The notes under the pieces: generated by a model
Database searches by the model: none
Told to the model about the DNA's origin: nothing
Seen by the model: only the letters and a program-made list of their open reading frames with translations
In this document: piece by piece, positions 35,998 through 45,600 of the stretch
How positions within the stretch are numbered: the first letter of the stretch is position 1
How the letters are laid out: every line of letters begins with the position of its first letter
Assembly: GCA_900230115.1 (NCBI GenBank)
Contig: LT907983.1
Coordinates: forward strand, 1,364,001 to 1,428,000
Source: Spirosomataceae bacterium TFI 002
GTDB lineage: Bacteria; Bacteroidota; Bacteroidia; Cytophagales; Spirosomataceae
Direction: 5' to 3'
Length of the DNA stretch: 64,000 nt
Position numbers and translations under genes: made by a program

Positions 35998-36365
35998 TTA
36001 GTCCTTAATTCTTGGATAAACTTTCCTGTCTTATCGTACAAAGCAACAACTACTGATTTACCTTGATACTCCTTAAGGTTTACGGAATAAGTCCCGCTAA
36101 TATTTGTCACATCGATAGATTGTAACTCTTGGTCTCTACGACTATCAAACAGCTTTATTTCTCCTGCCGAAATACCCTCTGGAAGTTGATAATTAACTAT
36201 AAAGTTTGAGCTAGTACTAGATGGATCTTGTTTTAGAAAAACACCATTGTCTGCGTTAACTACTTTTGCGGGTTTAGCTCCAATGGCTCTTCCGTTTTCA
36301 TCTGTGCTTTGTGCCATTCCAATAAGAGAGGCTATACAAAGGGTTATTGTTAATATTATTTTCAT
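35994..36365 (-). CDS. Small secreted protein, sorting-domain-like
   Basis: Secreted protein of 123 residues: signal peptide (cleavage after GMAQ at about 19), a short linker, then a beta-rich domain (about 55-123) with the rhythm of a T9SS type A sorting domain (GEIKLFDSRRDQELQSIDV, GTYSVNLKEYQGKSVVVALYDKTGKFIQEL). It lacks the usual C-terminal KR-rich tail, so the sorting role is uncertain. It follows the S74 gene by 6 bases, so both are one unit. Its 3' end overlaps the FG-GAP gene tail to tail by 4 bases. Confidence 0.6.
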   Translation of the reverse strand: MKIILTITLCIASLIGMAQSTDENGRAIGAKPAKVVNADNGVFLKQDPSSTSSNFIVNYQLPEGISAGEIKLFDSRRDQELQSIDVTNISGTYSVNLKEYQGKSVVVALYDKTGKFIQELRTN

Positions 36366-36371
36366 GATTAT

Positions 36372-37487
36372 TTATCGTTTTGAGTTGATCACTTTTGAAC
36401 TATTTCCTTCCAATCTGTCTAATCTAGCCTCTAATTTTTCGAGGTTCTGCAACTTCGATTCAAGTGCTACTATTCTTGAAGATTGTTTTTCAATCACGTC
36501 TTGTTGTTCTTGAAATCCTTTAACCAAAAAAGGAATTAATGATTCATAGGACATCGTTTTGTACATCACACCATCTTCCATTAATGCTACCTCACGTACT
36601 ATTTCGGGTAGAACTTTCTCTACTTCTTGAGCTATAAACCCATATTGTTTTTTAGACGAATAGTTATGTTTTTTAATCATTTCACTTTTATAGTGATATG
36701 ATATTGGAGATAATTCTTTAATTACTGAAGTAGCATCATTAAGCGATACAAACTTTTCTTTTAATCTTATATCTGAAGGATTAGTTGCACCAGGTAAAAT
36801 AGCATTTGTAATTGAAACGCCATTTGGGCCGATACGAAGAGAATTATCTGGTGAGTTTGGAAGGATCTTAAATGGCAACTTACTACCATTAGTAACATCT
36901 CTTACAAAAAAATTGGTCTCGTTTCCAGCCATGTCCCAAGTTTGGGGTGTGAAACCGCTAGACCCATTCTGCTCTAAACGTATTCCTGGTGAATCTCCGT
37001 CTGCAATATGCATTTCTAAAACTGGAGTACCAGTACCAATACCTATATCTCCTGAAGTACCTTCTACTATTAATGAATTAACAGGTGCTCCTGCTCCTAT
37101 TTTAAATGGAATTCTTCCAGTTTTCGAGTCTTCAACTGCGAAGTATGAAGCTCCACCATTGGAGGTATCATTGATTACAATTCGCCAATCATTGCTGGGG
37201 AAACTAGCGGAAGTACTAGTGTCGTCAAAATGAACACGCAAATTGTTTTCTTTGTAACGCTGTGTGTCGAAACCGAATGATTCCCCATTGTTACAATCTA
37301 AACCAACACAAGCACTTCCTTGCACCACTAAGTCTGTTACAAAAACTTGGGCTGTGGTGGCCTTTGCTTCTGTCACACTCTTTATATCCAAAGATTCGTT
37401 CGTGTTTCTATTAGTTTTGCTTATTTGGCTTTGACATAGAAAAAACACAATGGTCAAAGCTAAGAAGTAGCTTACTTTCGTTTTCAT
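36372..37487 (-). CDS. Surface protein with C-terminal Peptidase_S74 (intramolecular chaperone) domain
   Basis: Protein of 371 residues. A hydrophobic N terminus (about 8-24) acts as signal. A beta-rich trimeric shaft (about 45-230) contains repeated sequences such as GDIGIGTGTPVLEMHI and DNSLRIGPNGVSI. The C-terminal S74 domain begins at PSDIRLKEKF with the Ser238-Lys243 dyad used for self-cleavage, then YGFIAQEVEKVLPEIV and a coiled-coil tail (about 335-365). S74 domains assemble trimeric fibres and are then cut off. No phage genes are nearby, so a cell-surface fibre is likely. Confidence 0.85.
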   Translation of the reverse strand: MKTKVSYFLALTIVFFLCQSQISKTNRNTNESLDIKSVTEAKATTAQVFVTDLVVQGSACVGLDCNNGESFGFDTQRYKENNLRVHFDDTSTSASFPSNDWRIVINDTSNGGASYFAVEDSKTGRIPFKIGAGAPVNSLIVEGTSGDIGIGTGTPVLEMHIADGDSPGIRLEQNGSSGFTPQTWDMAGNETNFFVRDVTNGSKLPFKILPNSPDNSLRIGPNGVSITNAILPGATNPSDIRLKEKFVSLNDATSVIKELSPISYHYKSEMIKKHNYSSKKQYGFIAQEVEKVLPEIVREVALMEDGVMYKTMSYESLIPFLVKGFQEQQDVIEKQSSRIVALESKLQNLEKLEARLDRLEGNSSKVINSKR

Positions 37488-37556
37488 GGTTAGATTTTGT
37501 TAATTGCGACTATATTGCAAGGTATCGATAATTACAGCCATATTCAAACAATCACC

Positions 37557-38030
37557 ATGTTAAAAGCACTAGTATTTGCCATATTTCTGACCCCATTTAT
37601 TTCTTGTACTAATGAATTAAAAGATGAGAAAAGAGGCCTTCACGTAACTTACAACGGATTAGAGCCAAAAGCCATAGAACTATTCGCCGATCAAGTTCCT
37701 AAAGAATCTAAAACTATCTCTTTTGGTCAAGAACTTACTGTTCATTTTAAAGGTATAGATGACTTTAGCACTACAGGAGAAAAAAAGGTCCTTTTCGGTG
37801 GAGAAGTCTCGGTTATTGATTCAGCAAATAACGTCCTATTCCATGTACCAGATTATTTTAAAAAATATGATCTCAATGGTGTAGATCAAAAAGATGCCGA
37901 GACTATTAAATTAAACTTAATAATTGGCAAGCCTTTACTTCCAGGGAATACTTTTAGATATCTTTTCAGGATTTGGGACAAAAAAAGCGACAAAGAGTTA
38001 AAAGGAAATCTTGAATTCGAGGTTATTTAG
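37557..38030 (+). CDS. Hypothetical lipoprotein
   Basis: Lipoprotein of 157 residues (177 from an upstream in-frame ATG at 37497); lipobox FISC gives Cys16. The rest is beta-rich (LHVTYNGLEPKAIELFADQ, SVIDSANNVLFHVPDYF, LLPGNTFRYLFRIWDKKSDK). I do not recognise the family. ATG 37557 is chosen because it starts directly at the signal sequence. It is divergent from the S74 gene. Confidence 0.65.
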   Translation: MLKALVFAIFLTPFISCTNELKDEKRGLHVTYNGLEPKAIELFADQVPKESKTISFGQELTVHFKGIDDFSTTGEKKVLFGGEVSVIDSANNVLFHVPDYFKKYDLNGVDQKDAETIKLNLIIGKPLLPGNTFRYLFRIWDKKSDKELKGNLEFEVI

Positions 38031-38036
38031 TATCCC

Positions 38037-38058
38037 CTACGATTATTCGTAGACCCTT
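38037..38058 (+). terminator. Possible terminator after the 37557 gene
   Basis: A 6-bp stem CTACGA/TCGTAG with loop TTAT, then ACCCTTTTT. The stem is short and the T-run is separated by a few bases. Confidence 0.35.
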
Positions 38059-38163
38059 TTTAAAAAGATTTACACCTAATTTCTAACAACAATTAAATCG
38101 GTTTTATTTTTTCCTGAAGTGTGGCTTTAGACAGTTGTAGGTTTCTAATTGGTATGTTACTTT

Positions 38164-39657
38164 TTACCTACGTAACTCTATTCTTTTACTCTCCGACTCA
38201 TTTTTTGAGGATACGTGTATGAAATATGTCCCTCTATTTAGCCTACTTAAGTCAAGATTTATTTCTTTAGAAGGGATTTTTTGAGTTTGAACCAACTTCC
38301 CGTTTTCATCTAGTATTTTTAGAGTAAACACTTCTAGCCCTTCTCTTAAAATCCCCACTTTTAATTTATCCTCAACAGGGTTTGGCCCATAAAAGAAAAG
38401 TGGTTGGTTTTGGCTTAGTAATTCTCCCTCTATATTTTTATCTCTTCCAATTCCGATAAAGCTATTTTCATTCTCGATAAATGCCTGGAGCGTATCTTGA
38501 TTTGATGCCTTTACAGGTGTTTCATTTTCAAGAACCAAATTTTGCTGAGTACTGGTTTCTATCACAGTAACCCATATCTTTTTGGCTGAAACATTGCCAC
38601 TAAGGTCAGTCGCAATGATTGTCAAACTATCCGATGAGTTCTCCAAACTAAACGTATCCTTTGAAACTGTAACCATCTTTAGTCCACAATTGTCATACAC
38701 CAAAGTATCTAATATAGCTTGTGTGAGCACTGCTTTTCCTAGCTCGTTAGCATACAATGTTATTGGTTTGTCTATAATATATGGTTCAGTGTTATCCACC
38801 ACTTGAACCGTAACTTGCTTGGAGCTTGAGTTCCCACTTTCATCACTTACCGTAAGCGTTACGCTATTGAACCCAACATCTTCGCAAGTAAATAGCCTTT
38901 TGCTAATAGCTTTGTGAACCCAACTCACATTGTCGTAAGACCTATTATCTATGTCTTCTATATTAAGCTCGGCATATCCATTTTCTTTGATAAATATCAC
39001 AGCATTTTTTGCAAGTACAACAGGAGGAGTGTCATCCACCACTGTAAGGGTAAATGTACATTTAGAATTCAACCCTTCGGGATCGCTCACCGTCAATTCT
39101 ATCGTGTGGTTTCCCACTCCATATGGACCTTCTGGATTTAAACTAAAAGTTAATGGATCACCATTTGGATCAGTTGATCCTTCCCCCGCTTGATAGCCCC
39201 AAAGGTTAACTTGAGTATCATTACCAACTGATAAGGTACGATTAGAACAGTTAGCTACAGGAGCAGCATTTAATGACATAATGCTTGTTGTACTCACTCC
39301 TGAACTACTCTCTGTATCCACATATGGTAATGAAAATGGAGTTGGCGGTACTTGAACCCTTATAACCTCAATCAGTTCCACTTCGTATGTTCCTACAGCT
39401 AAACCAGAAATAGTTAAAGATCTACTTGTGCCTGTAATATTATCTATAGTTGAAGTTGCACCACCTACTAATTTATAATTCAGTTTGAACTTATGTAAGC
39501 TAGTACTTGGGTCACTTAAGTTTACATCAGTTTCGCCCCAGCTCACACTTAAATTTAATGTACCGGGTACTTGACCAACATTGCTAATCAAAGTAGTTGC
39601 ATTAGAATTAATACTTCCAAAAATTAAGCTCACGGAAAGCAGGATATACTTTTTCAT
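38164..39657 (-). CDS. HYR-like surface protein with T9SS type A sorting domain
   Basis: Secreted protein of 497 residues: signal peptide (cleavage near SNA, residue 20), an FN3-like N-terminal domain (about 25-110), two HYR/PKD-like modules each ending in a TVSDxxGNxS-type strand (about 130-375), and a linker. The C-terminal T9SS type A domain (about 405-497) reads FYGPNPVEDKLKVGI, FTLKILDENGKLVQTQKI, LSRLNRGTYFIHVSSKN and ends in a basic RIELRR tail, the canonical pattern for T9SS export and attachment. It follows the giant adhesin by 25 bases on the same strand. Confidence 0.85.
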   Translation of the reverse strand: MKKYILLSVSLIFGSINSNATTLISNVGQVPGTLNLSVSWGETDVNLSDPSTSLHKFKLNYKLVGGATSTIDNITGTSRSLTISGLAVGTYEVELIEVIRVQVPPTPFSLPYVDTESSSGVSTTSIMSLNAAPVANCSNRTLSVGNDTQVNLWGYQAGEGSTDPNGDPLTFSLNPEGPYGVGNHTIELTVSDPEGLNSKCTFTLTVVDDTPPVVLAKNAVIFIKENGYAELNIEDIDNRSYDNVSWVHKAISKRLFTCEDVGFNSVTLTVSDESGNSSSKQVTVQVVDNTEPYIIDKPITLYANELGKAVLTQAILDTLVYDNCGLKMVTVSKDTFSLENSSDSLTIIATDLSGNVSAKKIWVTVIETSTQQNLVLENETPVKASNQDTLQAFIENENSFIGIGRDKNIEGELLSQNQPLFFYGPNPVEDKLKVGILREGLEVFTLKILDENGKLVQTQKIPSKEINLDLSRLNRGTYFIHVSSKNESESKRIELRR

Positions 39658-39682
39658 TAATATTATATTTTTTGAATACTGT

Positions 39683-42600
39683 TTACTTAATTAATTCTTT
39701 AGGAATTGAGCTTCCTTGCCCTGAACTGGTAACGCTGGTATTTTGACAAGCATTTTGAATCTTTGCTGAGAATACTGACCCGGTATAAGCTTCAAATCCT
39801 GGCCTTAGCTCAATCGAGTTTCCTGCTTTAAAATCGACTCTAGACCCATCTAGGTTTTTATTAATTGCTATTCCATAAGAAACGGCCTGGGAGTTGACTA
39901 CGCCACTAATCGTGGAAACGTGAACAACAGAAATTGCCTCAGCTCCAACGGATACAGTTAATGCCGCCGAATTCGAATAAGTTGAACATTCACCTTTGAA
40001 GACTTTACATCGATATTGATTACCAGTATAAGCTACTGTGGGAAAACTCAATGTTAGTTTAGAAGTATTGACACCTCCGTATACATCAGTATTTGCAAGG
40101 TCAATGTAGTTTCCTTCTGAGAGTACTTGCCATTGATAGGTCACTCCTTCTATATTTGAAATTGCATAAAAGCTTGCATTATTCCCTTGACAGATACTTG
40201 TGCCTTGGGGTTGATTTTGTATTGTAATTGGAACACTATTTTGGGTTACAACAGTAGTGGCTGTCGTGATACATCCATTGGCTCCTGTAACAGTAACAGT
40301 AAAAGTCCCTGCTGAAGTAATTGCTGCCATTGCATTATTTCCAAGTCCGTTAGACCATGAGTAACTTATACCTCCACTTGCCGTTCTTGTTACACTGCTG
40401 GTAGTACAAGTGAGATTCTCTACTCCTATAATATCAACAATGGGAGCAACAATATCTTGCATGATAACTGTACTTGCGGTACTTGTACATCCATTGGAAG
40501 GATTAGTCAAAGTCACAGTGTAAGTCCCCGGATTAGTGAAATTCGCCATTGCTGTTGTTTGCACTGGAACTGTATTCCATGAATAGTTACCCGCCCCTTC
40601 TGCAGTTCGAGATACTGTTAATGCTGTACAGGTTAAATTTGCCGCTCCACTTATGCTTAATGAAGGTGCTACGATATCTTGAGTAACAACCGTACTTGCA
40701 GTGCTTGAACAACCATTGGATGGGTTAGTCAATGTAACCGTATAAATCCCTGGGCTTGTGAAATTCGCCTCAGCTGTTGTTTGCACTGGAACTGTATTCC
40801 ATGAATAGTTACCTACTCCTTCTGCTGTTCTAGAAACTGTTAATGCCGTGCAGGTTAAATTTGCCGCTCCACTTATGCTTAATGAAGGTGCTACGATATC
40901 TTGACTAACAACCGTACTTGCGGTACTTGAACAACCATTGGATGGGTTAGTCAATGTAACCGTAAAAGTACCTGGAGTAGTAAAATTCGCCACGGCTGTT
41001 GTTTGCACTGGAAGTGTATTCCATGAATACTCACCTACTCCTTCTGCTGTTCGGGAAACTGTTAATACTGAACAGGTTAAATTTGCCGCTCCACTTATGC
41101 TTAATGAAGGTGCTACGATATCTTGACTAACAACCGTGCTTGCGGTACTTGTGCAACCATTAGTAGGATTAGTCAATGTAACGGTGTAAGTACCTGGACT
41201 TGTGAAATTCGCAACTACAGTTGTTTGCACTGGAATTGTATTCCATGAATAGTTACCCGCACCAACTGCAGTTCGGGAAACTGTTAATGCCGTGCAGGTT
41301 AAACTTGCCGCTCCACTTATGCTTAATGAAGGTGCAACAATATCTTGACTAACAACTGTACTTGCGGTACTTGTGCAACCATTAGTAGGATTAGTCAAAG
41401 TAACTGTGTAAGTACCTGGATTTGTGAAATTCGCAACTGCTGTTGTTTGCACTGGAACTGTATTCCATGAATACTCACCTCCACCTTCTGCAGTTCGAGA
41501 AACTGTTAATGCTGTACAGGTTAAATTTGCCGCTCCACTTATGCTTAATGAAGGTGCTACGATATCTTGAGTAACAACCGTACTTGCAGTGCTTGAACAA
41601 CCATTGGATGGGTTAGTCAATGTAACCGTAAAAGTACCTGGAGTAGTAAAATTCGCCACGGCTGTTGTTTGCACTGGAAGTGTATTCCATGAATACTCAC
41701 CTACTCCTTCTGCTGTTCGGGAAACTGTTAATACTGAACAGGTTAAATTTGCCGCTCCACTTATGCTTAATGATGGTGCTACGATATCTTGACTAACAAC
41801 CGTGCTTGCGGTACTTGTGCATCCATTAGAAGGATTAGTCAATGTAACCGTATAAGTACCGGGATTAGTGAAATTTGCCTCTGCTGTTGTTTGCACTGGA
41901 TCTGTATTCCAAGAATAGTTACCTACTCCTTCTGCAGTTCGAGAAACTGTTAATACTGAACAGGTTAAATTTGCCGCTCCACTTATGCTCAAAGTAGGAG
42001 CAACAATATCTTGAGTAACAACAGTACTAACCGTACTTGTACAACCATTGGTAGGATTAGTCAAAGTAACGGTGTAAGTACCAGGAGTAGTAAAATTCGC
42101 ATCTGCCGTTGTTTGCACTGGAACTGTATTCCATGAATACTCACCTGCCCCAACTGCAGTTCGAGAAACTGTTAATGCTGTACATGTTAAATTTGCCGCT
42201 CCATTAATGCTTAATGAAGGAGCAACAATATCTCGACTAATAACCGTACTTGCAGTACTTGAGCAGCCAGTAGATGGATTAGTCAAAGTAACGGTGTAAG
42301 TACCTGGATTTGTGAAATTCGCAACTGCTGTTGTTTGCACTGGAACTGTATTCCATGAATAGTTACCTACTCCTTCTGCAGTTCGTGAAACTGTTAATGC
42401 TGTACAGGTTAAATTTGCCGCTCCACTTATGCTCAAAGAAGGAGCATCAATATCTTGAGACACAACAGTACTTGCAGTGCTTGAACAACCATTGGATGGA
42501 TTCGTCAAAGTAACGGTGTAAGTACCTGGAGTAGTGAAATTCGCCTCTGCTGTTGTTTGTATTGGATCTGTATTCCATGAATAGTTACCTACTCCTACAG

Positions 42601-45600
42601 CGGTTCGTGAAACTGTTAAAACTGAACAGTTCAAATTTGCCGCTCCATTTATACTCAAAGAAGGAGCAACAATATCTTGACTAACAACCGTACTTGCGGT
42701 ACTTGTGCAACCATTGGTAGGATTAGTCAAAGTAACGGTGTAAGTACCTGGAGTAGTAAAATTCGCCTCCGTTGTTGTTTGCACTGGAACTGTATTCCAT
42801 GAATAGTTACCTGCCCCAACTGCTGTTCGAGAAACTGTTAATACCGAACAGGTTAAATTTACCGCTCCATTTATGCTTAATGAAGGTGCAACAATATCTT
42901 GAGATACAACCGTACTAGCCGTACTTGTGCAACCAGTGGAAGGGTTAGTCAAAGTAACTGTATAAGTACCCGGATTTGTGAAATTTGCAACGGAAGTTGT
43001 TTGCACTGGCACTGTGTTCCATGAATAGTTACCTACTCCTACTGCGGTTCGGGATACGGATAAAGCTGTACAGGTCAAGTTATCTGAACCAGTTATACTT
43101 ACAACGGGAGCTGCTGTAACCGTCAAGTTTGCAGAAGCAGTTCCAGCATTTGCAATACTTGATGTACTTATTTGGCTTGTTGTACTTGTATATTCTGCTG
43201 GAATCGTATTACAAGGAGTTTTTACAGTCACTGTAAAGGTACAAGATTGACTAGGCCCCAATTCACCCCTAGCAAAAGTTATAATAGAAGACCCAGCAAC
43301 TCCAGACAATGTTCCACAGACACTGCTCTTTGGCAAATCTTCGGCCACCGCACCATTTATAAAAGCATTCAAATCATCTGTAAATGATATATCAGAAATT
43401 GTGTTAACTGGATCTTGATTAGTAATTGTATAAGTCAATACAGTTGAACCTCCAGCTACGACTGGACCAGCAAACGATTTACTAAATTGTAAGGATTGAA
43501 ATACTAAATCATCACTTGCAGCATCACCTACTACAGCCAAACCTCCAACATCTCCAGAAATTGAACTTGTGGAAGAATTTACTATTGTACCAAAAGGCGT
43601 ACCCAAAGGTGTCTGAAGTGTTATACTAAATGTACATGAAGCTCCAGCTGCTAAATTTCCACTCGAAAAGCTCAGTGTACCACCTCCATTTACAAGAGAG
43701 CCTGTACCACAAATATCATTTAAGGGCAGTCCTGTAGCCGCTAAACCAGTTAAAGCAGCATCAAAATTATCAGTAAACGCTATGTCGTTAATAGCATTGG
43801 TCGGATCTAAATTAGTTAAAGTGTATTCAACTATTACGTTCCCTCCCGGTGCAACGGGGTCATTCGTGAATGTTTTTGAAAGGATTATTAAATTATCGTT
43901 CACCACCAAATCGCCAAGTGCCGCTGGCAGAACTACATTACTCCCATTTAATGTGGCAGCCAAATTTGACGTAATATTTGTATAGGTCCCAGAGGTAGCA
44001 CTTATAGGAACACGCACAGGCACATCAAAAGTACAAGTACTATTGGCATTAACCTCTCCACCTGTAAATATTAAAAAACTAGTCCCATTAACCACAGAGG
44101 AAGAACCACACATAGCAGTGGGAAGTGGAGCTTCAGCAACCATACCCGAAATAACACTCCCCAAATTATCTGTAAAAAAAATTCCAGTGGCGTCGAAAGC
44201 TGTTGTATTTTCTATGGTGAATCTTAATGTCGCCAATCCACCAGGGATAACTGGGCCACCAATAAACTCTTTTGAAAGAGATAATCCACCAATCAATAAA
44301 TCATCTGTAGCCGTATTGGCAGTTGCAGAAATCCCTCCAACCGTAGCTGAAAGAGTTCCTGTTGAGTTTGTGTAAGTGCCAGGGAGTGTTCCAGCAGGGA
44401 CTTGTACAGGAACCGAAAAAGTACAAGAACCTCCAGGAGATAATGTACCTCCTGAAAAAGTCAAATTAGTTGTTCCACTTATAGAAGCACCTGTTCCACA
44501 GATATCGGTCAGAGGCAACCCCACAGCAGCGAGGCCAGGGATTACCGCATTTAAGTCATTTATAAAAGAAATATTGGTTGCATCTCCTGTTGCAAATTCG
44601 TCATATGTGATTGTAAATTCAAGATTAACAATATCTCCAGCATATACAGGATCATCCGTAAAAGAAGTAAACAATTTTGGTACTGCAAGTATGGTCAGGT
44701 CATCACTTGCCGGTGTTGCACTTATTGAGTTGCCATCAACAACACCATTTAATGGGCTCGTAGTATTGGTAAAAACCCCAGGATTTTGACCTACAGGTAT
44801 CGAAAAATCAACGCTAAACGTACATGATTGGCTTGCGGGAATGTTTCCACCTGTCATTGTAAAAACTTGCTGCCCTCCCACAGTGGTAACAAAAAAAAGA
44901 GACCCAGCACCGCATGACCCGGCGGCAGGTAAAGCAGTTATTGCAGTACCACTAATAAAATTATCTAAATTATCTGTAAATGAAATATCTGTAAGTGCGG
45001 AACTTGAACTACTATTTGTTATAGAAAACTCTACACTAGTTGTCCCACCAGCTGCAATTGGGTTAACAAGAAAAGATTTAGTGAAAGTTGGTAGATTTGC
45101 CACAAATAAAATATCTGAAGCCGAATTTCCTGTGAACATTGAACCATCAATGTTGGCTGTAATTGCACTGGTTGTGCTCGAATAAGCACCAGAAGAAGCT
45201 GCTAGTGGTATTTGCACTGGTACGCTAAAAGTACAAGAACCTTCGGGCGGAATATTTCCACCTGTAAAAGTTAGTAGCGAAGTACCTGTTAGTTGGGAAC
45301 CTGATCCACAAATATCACTAAAAGGTGTCCCTGTCGCTGTTAATCCAGAAAGTACGGTTGATAAGTCAAGAGTAAAAGAAACATTAGTTGCTGCAGCACG
45401 TCTATCGAAATTAGAAATCGTAAATTCAATATTCGAGGTGCCACCTGGATTAACGGGATTTACAGTAAACTTTTTTTGTAAAAATATTTTCGGTGGGGTT
45501 AAGACTTCTAAACTTGCACTTGCTTTTCCACTATTCTTAGATTGAAAAACGCTATTGTAACTTGTAAATTCCCCTGATAAGTTGTCCAACTTTCCAGCTT

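Noticed and set aside
36372-37487. Peptidase_S74 protein as evidence of a prophage
   Set aside because: No tail, capsid, integrase or lysis genes lie nearby and the protein has a signal sequence.
40439-43102. Tandem 222-bp units as a CRISPR array
   Set aside because: The units are contiguous, coding and in frame with no spacers and no cas genes.
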